Part shown: positions 29,054 through 37,715 of the stretch, one piece after another | Layout of the letters: every line of letters begins with the position of its first letter | Numbering within the stretch: the first letter of the stretch is position 1 | Assembly (NCBI RefSeq): GCF_017916455.1 | Contig: NZ_JAFMSY010000002.1 | Coordinates: forward strand, 1-64,000 | Direction: 5' to 3' | Source of the DNA: Nocardioides xinjiangensis | GTDB lineage: Bacteria > Actinomycetota > Actinomycetes > Propionibacteriales > Nocardioidaceae | DNA length: 64,000 nt | Position numbers and translations under genes: made by a program | Notes under the pieces: model-generated | Database searches by the model: none | Told to the model about the DNA's origin: nothing | The model's input: only the letters and a program-made list of their open reading frames with translations

Positions 29054-29132
29054 GTTCCCGGCCCTTGTGTCGTCGCGGCGGGCTCGTGGCAGCAGAGCGG
29101 ACGATGAGCCGTTCGCGCCTGAGGTCGCTTGC

Positions 29133-30041
29133 CTACTCGTATCCGTACCGGGCGAGAAGCGGCTGCTGCAGCTGGGTGACGCGCGACACCACGCCGTCGT
29201 CCATCGCGGAGAGCCAGGTCTTGTTGCGGTCCGGGAACTGCAACCTGTCCAGCTCGTCCCGCCAGACCGAGCTGACTGGCAGGTCACCGAAGTCGGCAAC
29301 GCGTCCGAGGACGGCCAGCGGGTCGGCCATCATGTCCTCGTACCGCAGTTCCATGCGTTGCTCGCTCGGCACATGGGAGAGACCGTCCTCTACTGCGCGA
29401 ACCTCTTCCACCCAGTGCCGGGCGCACAACGTCCAGGGATCCCCGCCGTGCTCGGCCCACGCTCGCGGCGTCGTCCGTTGCCACCACACCTCGGAGTCGA
29501 GCCACCAGTCCACACGTGACAAGGAGTGGGCAACCGCCCTGCCGTCGCGCACCAGGTACACGAACTTGGCCGACTCAAAGGCACTGGCGAGCAGCGGGAT
29601 GCGCAAGTTGTGCGCGATCCGCTTGCTGATGAGCACCCGCCCACCCGCTGCGGTGCTGACCACGTGGAACGTGCGCCGCAGTCGGTCCAGGTCCGGGGTA
29701 CTGCCTGGCAGACAGCCGCCGGGTACAGCGTCGATCCCGCAGCGGGTGAAGACTGGCTCTCCCTCCACCGGCGCGGGAAACGCGCGACGCACCGCCGACC
29801 TCGGGCTGCCGTACACGTAGGCGTTCGTGCCGTCCCCGAACCACGCCTCCCGGCGCATCGTCGGCAGGATCGGCGGAATGCGGTTGAGCACACCGAGTGC
29901 AGGCAGGGCGGGGAAGCGACGAACCCAGTTCGACAGGTACGCCACGTCCGGGTGGAGGCACAGTGCCTTGTAGAGCAGTGACGTGCCTGACCGAGGTGGT
30001 CCCACGATGAAGAGGGTCTCGACCACGTCATCCGCCCACAC
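29133..30041 (-). CDS. Sulfotransferase family protein 1
   Basis: A 302-residue PAPS-dependent sulfotransferase-like protein. The 5'-phosphosulfate loop is IVGPPRSGTSLLY (residues ~12-24) and the 3'-phosphate motif is KFVYLVRDGRAVAHSLSR; a third conserved block is MELRYEDMMADP. No membrane segment or signal is visible, so it should act in the cytosol on a lipid-linked or nucleotide-linked glycan precursor. GTG 30041 overlaps the upstream glycosyltransferase by 14 bp; GTG 30026 is an alternative that also keeps the loop. It is last in a two-gene minus-strand unit with the GT4 gene. Confidence 0.85.
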   Translation of the reverse strand: MWADDVVETLFIVGPPRSGTSLLYKALCLHPDVAYLSNWVRRFPALPALGVLNRIPPILPTMRREAWFGDGTNAYVYGSPRSAVRRAFPAPVEGEPVFTRCGIDAVPGGCLPGSTPDLDRLRRTFHVVSTAAGGRVLISKRIAHNLRIPLLASAFESAKFVYLVRDGRAVAHSLSRVDWWLDSEVWWQRTTPRAWAEHGGDPWTLCARHWVEEVRAVEDGLSHVPSEQRMELRYEDMMADPLAVLGRVADFGDLPVSSVWRDELDRLQFPDRNKTWLSAMDDGVVSRVTQLQQPLLARYGYE

Positions 30042-31302
30042 TCAGGTGAACAGCACGGCGCGAGGTCGCCGGCTCACGGACGAGCTCGAGGTAGATCTCG
30101 CGCATCTGTCGGGCGGCCGTGTCCCAGCAGTAGTCGGCGAGCACGCGTTCGCGAAGCCGCGCCGCGGCCGCACGCTCCGCCTGGCCGCCCGCCAGCACCC
30201 GCAGGAGTGCTGCGGCCAAGGCCTCCTCGTCCCCAGTGCGGAACAGCCGGTAACCCGCCTGCTCGCCGGCGATCTCCCGGTTCGGCGCGATGTCGCTGGC
30301 GACGACGGGCAGGCCATAGGAGACCGCCTCGAGCAGGGTGAGCGCCATGCCCTCGAGGTTCGAGGGGAGGACGAAGGCTGCGGCGTTCGAGTACAGCTCC
30401 GCCAGCCGGTCGCCGTAGACATACCCGGAAAGCACCACCCGCTGGTCCCGCCGGGCGAGTCGGTGGAGCGAGGCGACGTAGTCGTCGGTGAACGAGGAGC
30501 CTCCGGCGATCACGAGCCGCAGGCCGCCCGGGACACGTCGGTACGCGCGGATCAGGAGATCCGCGGCCTTCTCCGGCACGAGCCGTCCGACGAAGAGCAG
30601 GTATCCTCCGGGCCGGAGCCCGTACTGCGCCAGAGCAGCACCCGACGGGCAGGGTGACCGGGGTACGACGCCGTTCGGCACGTACACGGCCTCCCTGCCG
30701 AACTCGTGCGCGTAGTGCTCGACGAGCGCGTGTGACACCGCGACGGTCACGTCCGGCACGCGTGCGCTCATCCAGTGCGCGGCGCCCAGAGCAGCACGTG
30801 CCGCCCCGCTCCACTTCGACCGTTCGTTGTCCAGCCCATGCACCGTCAGCACGACCCCCGCGCGAGACAGCATCCGCGGTGCCGGCGCGAGGAGGCCCGG
30901 CCCGAGAGCGTGGTAGTGCACGATGTCGGCGTGCATGTGCATCGCCGCGGCAGTCGATGCCGCGCTGTGCGTGATGGCGTCCAGGTGCTTGGTCCCGAGC
31001 GCAGCCACAGGACGCAGGTGCATGCCACGGTAGGTCCCGTCCGTGGCAACGCCGTCGACCCCGCCTCCATGCCCGTCGCCCCAACGTCCCGTGTAGCTGG
31101 AGCGGCAGTAGACGGTGACGTCGTCACCCAGGTCGGCGAGGCGGGCACCGATCTCCTCGACATGTCGCTCCACGCCGCCATGCGTCGCGGGGAGGCCCTT
31201 CTGTCCGATCATCGCTATCCGCAGCGGACGTTCCCCGTCACTCGTCGGCCGGCGACGCCGCTGCAGAGCCGGGAAGCTGCCGTTGCGCGGGTTGACAATC
31301 AT
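30028..31302 (-). CDS. GT4 family glycosyltransferase
   Basis: A 424-residue retaining glycosyltransferase with the GT-B fold. The N-terminal domain starts IAMIGQKGLPATHGGVERHVEEI, as in rhamnosyl/mannosyltransferases of capsule clusters. The C-terminal domain has LLFVGRLVPEKAADLLIRAY (nucleotide-binding start) and the E-x7-E motif in PSNLEGMALTLLEAVSYGLPVV. No signal or membrane helix is seen. The sugar donor cannot be read from sequence. It is divergent from the Wzz-like gene across a 121-bp gap holding a palindrome. Confidence 0.88.
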   Translation of the reverse strand: MIVNPRNGSFPALQRRRRPTSDGERPLRIAMIGQKGLPATHGGVERHVEEIGARLADLGDDVTVYCRSSYTGRWGDGHGGGVDGVATDGTYRGMHLRPVAALGTKHLDAITHSAASTAAAMHMHADIVHYHALGPGLLAPAPRMLSRAGVVLTVHGLDNERSKWSGAARAALGAAHWMSARVPDVTVAVSHALVEHYAHEFGREAVYVPNGVVPRSPCPSGAALAQYGLRPGGYLLFVGRLVPEKAADLLIRAYRRVPGGLRLVIAGGSSFTDDYVASLHRLARRDQRVVLSGYVYGDRLAELYSNAAAFVLPSNLEGMALTLLEAVSYGLPVVASDIAPNREIAGEQAGYRLFRTGDEEALAAALLRVLAGGQAERAAAARLRERVLADYCWDTAARQMREIYLELVREPATSRRAVHLSVGG

Positions 31303-31343
31303 CAGACCTCCTCTCGCCGGATAGGAGCAGGCCGAACTCCGCT

Positions 31344-31360
31344 CAGATACGGCGTATCTG
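31344..31360. promoter_or_regulatory. GATAC...GTATC palindrome A, between GT4 and wzz-like genes
   Basis: CAGATACG (31344-31351) and CGTATCTG (31353-31360) are perfect inverted arms around one base. The site is in the middle of a divergent gap. Related inverted repeats occur in the other two divergent gaps of the locus (36131-36165 and 43012-43023), so it is a candidate operator for a locus-wide regulator. Confidence 0.5.
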
Positions 31361-31423
31361 ACCGCCGTTTCGCGGCCTCTTCTCCTTGAGGGACACGTGT
31401 GCGAGCCTTGAAGAGGGAGAATT

Positions 31424-32803
31424 GTGGAGATCGTCGACTACCTGCGGATCGCGAGGCGCAATCTGTGGGTCCTGGCGGGAGTTCCGCTCCTGGCGTCAGA
31501 GCTCGCCCTCGCCTACGTCCTGGTGACCCCTCGGCCGTCCGTCGCCGCCGTCCACGTGTCGGCGCCGTCGTTGATGGGCAGCCAGTACGGCACGTACCCA
31601 GCGCAGGGGGCAAGCCAGTTCGCAGGCAACTTCGTCGCGCTGGCGTCCTCACCCGAGGTGCAGGACGCCGTGGCGGAGGAGACGGACGTGAGCGTGGGGG
31701 ACCTACAGGACGGGCTGAGCATGGAGCAGGTGGGCTCCAGCTCCGTGGTCGCGCTCACCTACACCAACAGTGACTCGTCCACGACAGGTCTGGTTGCGGC
31801 CGCAGTGGCGAGGCAGACGCTGACGGCCATGTTCGGCAGCCAGGTCCCATCCGCCCAAGCTGCCGTCGACGCGGCCAAGGACTCGGTGCACGACGCGAAC
31901 GCCGCCCTCGCCGCGTTCGCCGGGAAGCACGGCAACCTGCCCCTCTCCGAGCAGTACGAGACGCTGACGGCGCAGATCACGGCGCTCGAGAACGACGAGG
32001 CGCGATACGCGGCCGAGGGTCTGGCCGGAAGCGCGGACGTGCTCTCCCAGAAGCTCACCAAGCTCAGGAGCAGGGCTGCCCAGCTGGCGCCCCTCACCAC
32101 CGAGCAGGCGGACCTGCTCGCCCAGCAGCAGGCCGCCATGGGCGCTCTCACGACGAGCCAGCAGGTGCTGGCGCAGGCTCAGGCGCAGCTCGCAGCCGCC
32201 GACCCGAACCAGGTGCAGGCGCCGGCTGTCAAGAAGATCCCGCTTGGTCGTCTCATCGTGATGACCGTGCTTCCCGCTGCCGCGGTCGGCGTCTTCCTGG
32301 CCATCGCGCTCGTCGCCCTCCTCGAGCTGATCGCCCAGCGGCGTGCCGCGACAACTCGCAACCGCCTGCAGCTGCGCCACGAGTCCCCGGTCGGGGCGCC
32401 GGCGGCGGCCGCGGCTGGTGGGCGGACGCCGCGTGGGGACGTGAAGCGCAGGTCTCGTGTCAGTGCGCCCGCGTCGGAGGCGGCCGGCAGGCCGGCGCCG
32501 CGTGAGGAGGTGAAGCGCGGGTCTCCGGCGAAGGCGCCGGCGACGGCCGCGGCTGGTGAGCCGGCGCCGCGGGAGGAGGTGAAGCGCGGGTCTCCGGCGA
32601 AGGCGCCCGCGACGGCCGCGGCTGGCGCGCCGGCGCCGCGGGAGGACGTGGAGCGCGAGTTCCCGGCGAAGGCGCCCGCGACCGCCGCGGCCGGCGCGCC
32701 GACACCGCGTGAGGACGTGAAGCGCAGGCCCACGCCCAAGACGGTCGGGGTGAGCTCGGCTCGCAGGCCGATGCCGCCGGATCGTCCGAGAGCAGCGAAG
32801 TGA
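31424..32803 (+). CDS. Wzz-like polysaccharide co-polymerase with tandem-repeat cytosolic tail
   Basis: A 459-residue chain-length-determinant-like protein. Membrane helix 1 is near residues 14-34 (LWVLAGVPLLASELALAYVLV) and helix 2 near 277-301 (LIVMTVLPAAAVGVFLAIALVALLELI), enclosing a ~240-residue extracytoplasmic region with a long predicted coiled coil (~140-260). Residues 320-434 are five tandem 23-residue units. No Walker motifs or tyrosine-rich tail follow, so it lacks a fused BY-kinase. It starts at GTG 31424 after a GAGGGAGAA ribosome site and overlaps the polymerase gene by 4 bp. It should set chain length of the polymer. Confidence 0.82.
   Translation: MEIVDYLRIARRNLWVLAGVPLLASELALAYVLVTPRPSVAAVHVSAPSLMGSQYGTYPAQGASQFAGNFVALASSPEVQDAVAEETDVSVGDLQDGLSMEQVGSSSVVALTYTNSDSSTTGLVAAAVARQTLTAMFGSQVPSAQAAVDAAKDSVHDANAALAAFAGKHGNLPLSEQYETLTAQITALENDEARYAAEGLAGSADVLSQKLTKLRSRAAQLAPLTTEQADLLAQQQAAMGALTTSQQVLAQAQAQLAAADPNQVQAPAVKKIPLGRLIVMTVLPAAAVGVFLAIALVALLELIAQRRAATTRNRLQLRHESPVGAPAAAAAGGRTPRGDVKRRSRVSAPASEAAGRPAPREEVKRGSPAKAPATAAAGEPAPREEVKRGSPAKAPATAAAGAPAPREDVEREFPAKAPATAAAGAPTPREDVKRRPTPKTVGVSSARRPMPPDRPRAAK
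32381..32725 (+). repeat. Five in-frame 69-bp tandem repeats in the wzz-like gene
   Basis: Five 69-bp units encode 23-residue repeats of the form xSPAKAPATAAAGxPAPREEVKR. Units 3 and 4 are nearly identical in DNA, units 1 and 2 are the most diverged, so expansion looks recent in the centre. The encoded tail is Ala/Pro-rich with regularly spaced Lys/Arg and Glu, probably extended. Confidence 0.9.
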
Positions 32804-34224
32804 GCGACACGACACTGCCGCTGAGCGGGGGTCGCGTTTCGGTGACGGTCGCCACCACGGCCGCAGCCGTGTGTTGCGGCATCGCCGCGGCACTCACTGC
32901 TGTTGGCATCGCAGGTCGATCGACGCTCCTCGCGTTGGTGCCCGTCGTCGTCTGCGCGGGGATCATCATCGGCGCGATAGCGCTCGCCCGGTTCGCGGTG
33001 TTCGTGCTGCTGATGCTCCTGATCCGCGCCAGCATCGACGCGTTCCAACTCTCGCCGGGCGCCGGCTCGCGGCTGTTGACCCCGTCGACGATCGTGGGGG
33101 TCTTCTTCATCGCCGCGGCCGCACTGTGGCTCGTCGTGGCCTACAGGCAACGGGGCGGGTTGCCGGGTTCGCGACTGCGTACAGCGCTGGTGGCGCTGGT
33201 GTGCGTGAGCCTCGTCAGCGTCCCAGGTGCCGTGAATCCGCAGATGAGCCTGACCAGCGTCATGCGGCTGCTTGCCATCGTGCTGATGTTCGCCGTGCTC
33301 GAGCAGCTCATGGTCGATCCGAGGATGATGCGTCGCGCTCTGGTGGTCGTCTTCTGCTCAGCGATCTTCCCGATCGCCTACACGGTCGCCGGTCATGTGA
33401 CCGGCAACCCGCCCGTCGAGGTCAAGGGAGACGTCACGAGACTCGTCGGTACGTTCGCGCAGTCGAACGCGTTCGGCGCCTACCTGATGCTGCTGATCAT
33501 CATGGGCGTCGCCGTCTTCTCGCACACACCGGGCCGGATCCGAGCCGGGCTGTCGCTGCTGCTCGCCGCGTGCGCGGTCTGCCTCGTCCTCACCTACACC
33601 CTCGCCGCGCTGCTGGGCGTGCTCTTCGGGCTCATCGTGGTGGGGATCAGGCAGAGCAGACGGCTGCTGCTCTGGGTGGGGACGGTCCTCGGGCTCGCCG
33701 TCATGATCGTACCCACGCTGTCCGACCGGCTGGGCGCCGTCGCGGCTTCGTCGACGTACGCCGCGCAGGGGTCGGCCCACGCCGGCAACTCGCTGGCGTG
33801 GCGACTGTCGTACTGGTCGGAGATCGCCCATCTCGCGGACAGGAACCCGGCTACCGGCGTCGGGTACGGCATGACGTCGCACCTCACCCAGGAGGGCAAG
33901 CAGCCGCACAACGACTACCTGCGCGCCTACGTCGAGACCGGAGTGCTCGGTCTGCTGGTGTACCTCGCCGTCATCGTCCTGCTGATCCGCCTCGGGTTGG
34001 GCGCCGTGCGGAAGGCGCCGCCAGGCACGTTGGACCGTGCGATCGCGGTCGGCTACCTCGGCTGTGCGGTGGCCCTGGCCCTCACCAGCGTGGCCTCCAA
34101 CAAGATCAACGGTGTCGCCCAGCTGTGGTACTTCGTCACGTTCGCCGCCGCGGCGAGTGCGGTGCTCCGCCGAGGGCCCAGCGCACCGACGCCGGAGCAC
34201 GAGGCGACCGCACGGGAGGTCTAG
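32800..34224 (+). CDS. O-antigen ligase/polymerase family membrane protein
   Basis: A 474-residue polytopic protein with about 11-12 membrane helices and a large extracytoplasmic loop near residues 310-370 (HAGNSLAWRLSYWSEIAHL, then TGVGYGMTSHLTQEGKQPHNDYLRAYVETGVLG). The PHNDYLRAYVETGVLGLLVYL stretch is the Wzy_C/WaaL signature. In a cluster with a flippase and a Wzz-like protein, polymerase (Wzy) activity is more likely than ligase. GTG 32800 overlaps the wzz-like gene by 4 bp; the lipoprotein gene starts immediately after its stop. Confidence 0.85.
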   Translation: MSDTTLPLSGGRVSVTVATTAAAVCCGIAAALTAVGIAGRSTLLALVPVVVCAGIIIGAIALARFAVFVLLMLLIRASIDAFQLSPGAGSRLLTPSTIVGVFFIAAAALWLVVAYRQRGGLPGSRLRTALVALVCVSLVSVPGAVNPQMSLTSVMRLLAIVLMFAVLEQLMVDPRMMRRALVVVFCSAIFPIAYTVAGHVTGNPPVEVKGDVTRLVGTFAQSNAFGAYLMLLIIMGVAVFSHTPGRIRAGLSLLLAACAVCLVLTYTLAALLGVLFGLIVVGIRQSRRLLLWVGTVLGLAVMIVPTLSDRLGAVAASSTYAAQGSAHAGNSLAWRLSYWSEIAHLADRNPATGVGYGMTSHLTQEGKQPHNDYLRAYVETGVLGLLVYLAVIVLLIRLGLGAVRKAPPGTLDRAIAVGYLGCAVALALTSVASNKINGVAQLWYFVTFAAAASAVLRRGPSAPTPEHEATAREV

Positions 34225-35370
34225 GTGCGGGGAAGGACGAGGAGCGAGCGCGAGTCGGCGTACGGACCGGCCCATGAGGCGATGTCGGCAGCCGCCCGTC
34301 GAGGCCTGCTGGAAGCGCTCGCGGTCGTGCTCTGGCTGGCGTTGATCTCCGGCTGCACCGCGGCCCGGGAACCCGCGGGCGCGCCCACCCGCTCGGACGG
34401 GACGCTGAAGCCGATGGGAGCCGGGCTCTACTTCACCGGGGAGCCGCAACCGGGCTTCGACGCGATCGATCACTCAGTGGTCGGCGGCGCCTGGGCCGAC
34501 TTCGAGCCCCTGCCGGGGGAGTTCTCCGGGCCCGGATGGGACCGCGTCGATGCCGCACTGCGCGAGCGGCCCGACCATGCGTTCCGGCTGCGCATCCTCG
34601 CGGGCCGGATGGCGCCGGAGTGGGCCACGGAGCTCGGCGGCGGCTGCGTCGAAATCGAGGCGCCCAGCAGCCAGATCGCCGCGTGCGTCCCCCGCTTCTG
34701 GACCGACGAGTTCCTGGCGGCGTACGAGCGACTGATGGCGGAGGTGGCCCGCCGGTACGACGACGATCCCCGGATCCTGGACGTCGTCAACTCGGCCTGC
34801 ACGACGACATGGGCCGAGCCGTTCATCAGGAGCGGCCACAACCCGGCCGCCAACAAGGCACTCTGGGACGCAGGGCTCAACCCGGAGAGCGATCAGGCGT
34901 GCTTGGAGCGGAGCGTGGAGATCATGGACGCGGCGTTCACCTCGACCAGGATCTCCCTTGCCACGCATGGGGTGTGGCAACTGGTGGTCGGTCCGGACGG
35001 CGCTCCATCGGGGATGCAACCGTCGTGGGCGAAGCAGCGTGCTCTGCTCGAGCAGCTGCGATCGCGCTACGGCGCCAAGCTCGTGCTCCAGAACAACGGC
35101 CTGGGCGGCGACGAAGGCTGTTCGGACGGTGGACCGCTCGCCGGGACCAGCCCGATGTGGTGCTGGATGGCCTCGCTGCCTCCGCCGAAGGGCTTTCAGA
35201 CCGAGGGCGGGCTCAAACTCCGAGCGCGCGGGTTCGTGGTCCACGACGCCGTGCGGCGTGCAGTCGACATGGGCGCGTGCTTCGTCGAGCACGACGAGTT
35301 CGGCGACGACCCGGCGGCCGCGGCAGAGTTCGACCTCCAGCTCAAGGCGAACTGCCCCGAGCCACCGTGA
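34225..35370 (+). CDS. Lipoprotein with glycosidase-like (TIM-barrel) domain
   Basis: A 381-residue exported protein. The N-terminal region contains a hydrophobic core and lipobox (LAVVLWLALISGC), predicting lipidation at about Cys44. The rest resembles (alpha/beta)8 glycosidases: GAWADFEPLPGEFSGPGWDRVDAAL is like the first strands of GH42/GH-A enzymes, and YERLMAEVARRYDDDPRILDVVNS with a later WAEPF could hold an acid residue. The family cannot be named with confidence. GTG 34225 has a GGGAGGT ribosome site 4 nt upstream; ATG 34282 would give a shorter signal peptide. It may trim or process the polymer outside the membrane. Confidence 0.7.
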   Translation: MRGRTRSERESAYGPAHEAMSAAARRGLLEALAVVLWLALISGCTAAREPAGAPTRSDGTLKPMGAGLYFTGEPQPGFDAIDHSVVGGAWADFEPLPGEFSGPGWDRVDAALRERPDHAFRLRILAGRMAPEWATELGGGCVEIEAPSSQIAACVPRFWTDEFLAAYERLMAEVARRYDDDPRILDVVNSACTTTWAEPFIRSGHNPAANKALWDAGLNPESDQACLERSVEIMDAAFTSTRISLATHGVWQLVVGPDGAPSGMQPSWAKQRALLEQLRSRYGAKLVLQNNGLGGDEGCSDGGPLAGTSPMWCWMASLPPPKGFQTEGGLKLRARGFVVHDAVRRAVDMGACFVEHDEFGDDPAAAAEFDLQLKANCPEPP

Positions 35371-35385
35371 GCGCGGGCGCGTAGG

Positions 35386-35404
35386 AGGCCCGGGACGCGG
35401 GCCT
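35386..35404. terminator. Bidirectional hairpin between convergent genes
   Basis: AGGCCCG (35386-35392) and CGGGCCT (35398-35404) pair perfectly around a 5-nt loop in the gap between the lipoprotein gene and the minus-strand secreted-protein gene. There is no U-tract. Confidence 0.5.
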
Positions 35405-36101
35405 AGGGCGTGGTGTACACCTTCACGTCGTCGACGTAGGCGGTGGTGTCCCAGGCCCGCACTCCGATTCGACCGTGGGTGTACGTCGAGTCGTGGACGC
35501 TGCCGAGCGTCGTGTAGGTCGCGCCGCCGTCGGTGGAGATGGCTGCTGTGAGCAGGCTGCCCTGCATGTCGAGCCTCAGCCGATACTGCTGGTTCGCCAC
35601 CCACGGGTACTGGCCGAACGCGAGGTCGACCCAACCGCCGCCGGCGCCATCCCTGCGGTGGATGAACCACCCGTGGGTCCTCCGGTACTGCTTGAGCTGG
35701 AGCATGTAGAAGTGGTTGTTGTCCACGGCACGGCCGATGATCGCGATGCCACCATCGATGCCCGTGACCTCGACGGTGGCCTCGACGCTGTAGTCAGCCC
35801 AGTTCCCGGCACCTGCGGGGTTCGCGAAGGTCTTCGGATACGCGGCGCTGTCGCTCACGCAGAAGGCGAGGTCCTGCCCGGGCGGCTGGCACACCTGCCA
35901 GGGGCCGGTCCGTGCGGTCCAGCCGTTCGCGTTGCCGTCCTGGAAGTCGTCGCTGAAGGCCAACGTGGCCGCCTGGGCCGCCGGCGCCGTTGCCAGCGCT
36001 CCCGCCAGGAACAGGCAGAGGCTGGCTGCCCCCACCACTCGCCGTCGATTACGCCGCCGCGTCCGGGCGGCCTGCCTGCTGAAGGTAGATGAGGTCCGCA
36101 T
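35403..36101 (-). CDS. Secreted concanavalin-A-like (LamG-type) protein
   Basis: A 232-residue protein with a twin-Arg-rich start and signal peptide (VVGAASLCLFLAGALATAPAAQA). The mature part is a single beta-sandwich: FSDDFQDGNANGWTARTGPWQV opens the fold, then ADYSVEATVEV, GIAIIGRAVDNNHFYMLQL and the closing RIGVRAWDTTAYVDDVKVY. These are typical of laminin-G/concanavalin-A-like carbohydrate-binding or family-16-like domains. No catalytic acids stand out, so binding to the exported polymer is more likely than cleavage. It is divergent from the flippase gene; no Shine-Dalgarno is seen. Confidence 0.78.
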   Translation of the reverse strand: MRTSSTFSRQAARTRRRNRRRVVGAASLCLFLAGALATAPAAQAATLAFSDDFQDGNANGWTARTGPWQVCQPPGQDLAFCVSDSAAYPKTFANPAGAGNWADYSVEATVEVTGIDGGIAIIGRAVDNNHFYMLQLKQYRRTHGWFIHRRDGAGGGWVDLAFGQYPWVANQQYRLRLDMQGSLLTAAISTDGGATYTTLGSVHDSTYTHGRIGVRAWDTTAYVDDVKVYTTP

Positions 36102-36130
36102 ACAGGGAGAGAGGCGCAGGACCGGCCCGG

Positions 36131-36165
36131 TGATACTGCGACGGGTTCACAGTCTCCCAGTATCA
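36131..36165. promoter_or_regulatory. GATAC...GTATC inverted repeat B, upstream of flippase
   Basis: TGATACTG (36131-36138) and CAGTATCA (36158-36165) are perfect 8-nt inverted arms with a 19-nt spacer, in the 93-bp divergent gap between the secreted lectin-like gene and the flippase gene. The arms share the GATAC core with palindromes A and C. Confidence 0.5.
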
Positions 36166-36194
36166 GCGTACGGCGCGCGGCGCTCTCTCGTTGC

Positions 36195-37715
36195 ATGGAC
36201 CGCGTCGCGCTCGGAGGGCAGATCATGCCCATGGCCAGGGGAGCGAGCCTGAACCTCGCCGGCGCCATCTGCACCAAGGTGGTGCTCGTCGCGATCATCG
36301 CGGTCCTGTCGTGGCAGCTGGGTGCTGCCTCGCTCGGCAGGTACGCCCAGGCGTACGCGCTCCTCACGGTGCTCGTCGCGGTGGCCGGGCTGCCCTTCAG
36401 CGCCGGAGCCAGCCGGTTCGTGGCCATGCACCTGACCAACAGCGACGACGGGGCGGTGCGCGGCACGGCGCGGTTGGCGGTGGGTGGGACCCTGGTGTGC
36501 TCCGTGCTGCTCGCCGCACCGCTGTTCGCCTTCGCCGACGTCGTGGCCCACCATGTCTTCCACGACGCCGGTCTCGTCACGCCGCTGCGCCTCGTGGCGG
36601 TGGCACTGCCCGCGGCTGCGCTGACCGAGGCTGCGCTCGTGATCACCGTCGGGTTCCGCCGGATGCGCGCGCGGGCGGCGATCAAGCTGGTGCTCGAGCC
36701 GGTCCTGCGGCTGGGCCTGACGACGGGCCTGGTACTGGTCGGCGTCGGGTTGAACGGCGCGATGGTGGCGCTCGTCGCGAGCAGCACCGTGGCGGCACTC
36801 CTCGCGCTCCGGGCGCTACGCCGTCACCTGCGACCCCTGACCGGGGTGCCACGTTACGAGCCGCGTGCCCTCATCGCCTTCTCGGCCGTGAGCGGCACCG
36901 CCTGGCTCGCCACCACCGGCCTGGTGTGGGCGGACACGCTCATCCTCGGTGCGCTGAGCAGCAGCGCCGACGTGGGGGTCTACACCGTCGCCACCAAGAT
37001 CGTCGTGCTCGCGACCTTCGCGATGCCGGCCGTCACGCAGGCGTTCAGCCCTCGCATCACCGACCTGTACGAGCGCGGCCTCGACGCGGAGCTCCGGCAC
37101 GCCTACTACGTGGTGACGGGCTGGAACCTGGTGCTCTCGCTGCCGGCGTTCGCCTTGCTGCTCGCGTTCCCCGCCGAGCTGCTGTCGTTGTTCGGTCCGG
37201 GGTTCTCCTCCACCACGGCGGTCACCGTGACGATGGTCCTCGTCGTCGGACAGATCGTCCACGTGGCCACCGGCCCGGGCGGGATGATGCTCACGATGTC
37301 GGGCCGACCGGCGTGGAACCTCGTCGACAACAGCGTGACCCTCGCGCTCAACGTCGCGCTCAACCTCGTCCTCATCCCGCTCTACGGGATCCTCGGCGCG
37401 GCAGTCGCGTGGGCGGTCTCCTTGACGGTGGGCAACGCCGCGCGACTCGTGCAGGTGTGGCTGCTCATGCGGATGGGCCCGTTCGCGCCGGCGCAGCTGC
37501 GGACCGTGCTGGCCACTGCTGTCGCCGGCAGTACCGCGTTGGTCGCGACACATCCGTTCTCCGGTGCCGCCCGACTCGTGATCGGTGCCGCGACGCTCGG
37601 TGCGACGTACGCGCTCGCCATTGCCGTCCTGCACCGCCGCACCGAGGACCGGCTGGTCGTCCGGATGCTGACGAACAGGACGCTGGCCGTGCTGAGGCCC
37701 AGGGGACAGGCATGA
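36195..37715 (+). CDS. Oligosaccharide flippase (Wzx/MOP family)
   Basis: A 506-residue integral membrane protein with ~13-14 helices, recognised as a polysaccharide flippase from the N-terminal GASLNLAGAICTKVVLVAIIAVLSWQLGAASLGRYA and the central LILGALSSSADVGVYTVATKIV. GRPAWNLVDNSVTLALNVALNLVLIPLYGILGAAVAW is the other family stretch. It should move lipid-linked repeat units across the membrane for polymerisation by the product of 32800-34224. ATG 36195 gives a plausible short cytosolic start. It overlaps the deacetylase gene by ATGA (37712-37715). Confidence 0.88.
   Translation: MDRVALGGQIMPMARGASLNLAGAICTKVVLVAIIAVLSWQLGAASLGRYAQAYALLTVLVAVAGLPFSAGASRFVAMHLTNSDDGAVRGTARLAVGGTLVCSVLLAAPLFAFADVVAHHVFHDAGLVTPLRLVAVALPAAALTEAALVITVGFRRMRARAAIKLVLEPVLRLGLTTGLVLVGVGLNGAMVALVASSTVAALLALRALRRHLRPLTGVPRYEPRALIAFSAVSGTAWLATTGLVWADTLILGALSSSADVGVYTVATKIVVLATFAMPAVTQAFSPRITDLYERGLDAELRHAYYVVTGWNLVLSLPAFALLLAFPAELLSLFGPGFSSTTAVTVTMVLVVGQIVHVATGPGGMMLTMSGRPAWNLVDNSVTLALNVALNLVLIPLYGILGAAVAWAVSLTVGNAARLVQVWLLMRMGPFAPAQLRTVLATAVAGSTALVATHPFSGAARLVIGAATLGATYALAIAVLHRRTEDRLVVRMLTNRTLAVLRPRGQA

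Noticed and set aside
32395..32735. CRISPR-like or IS-related origin for the tandem repeats in the wzz-like gene
   Set aside because: Units are contiguous without spacers, in frame, and encode an even repeat; no cas gene or transposase is near.
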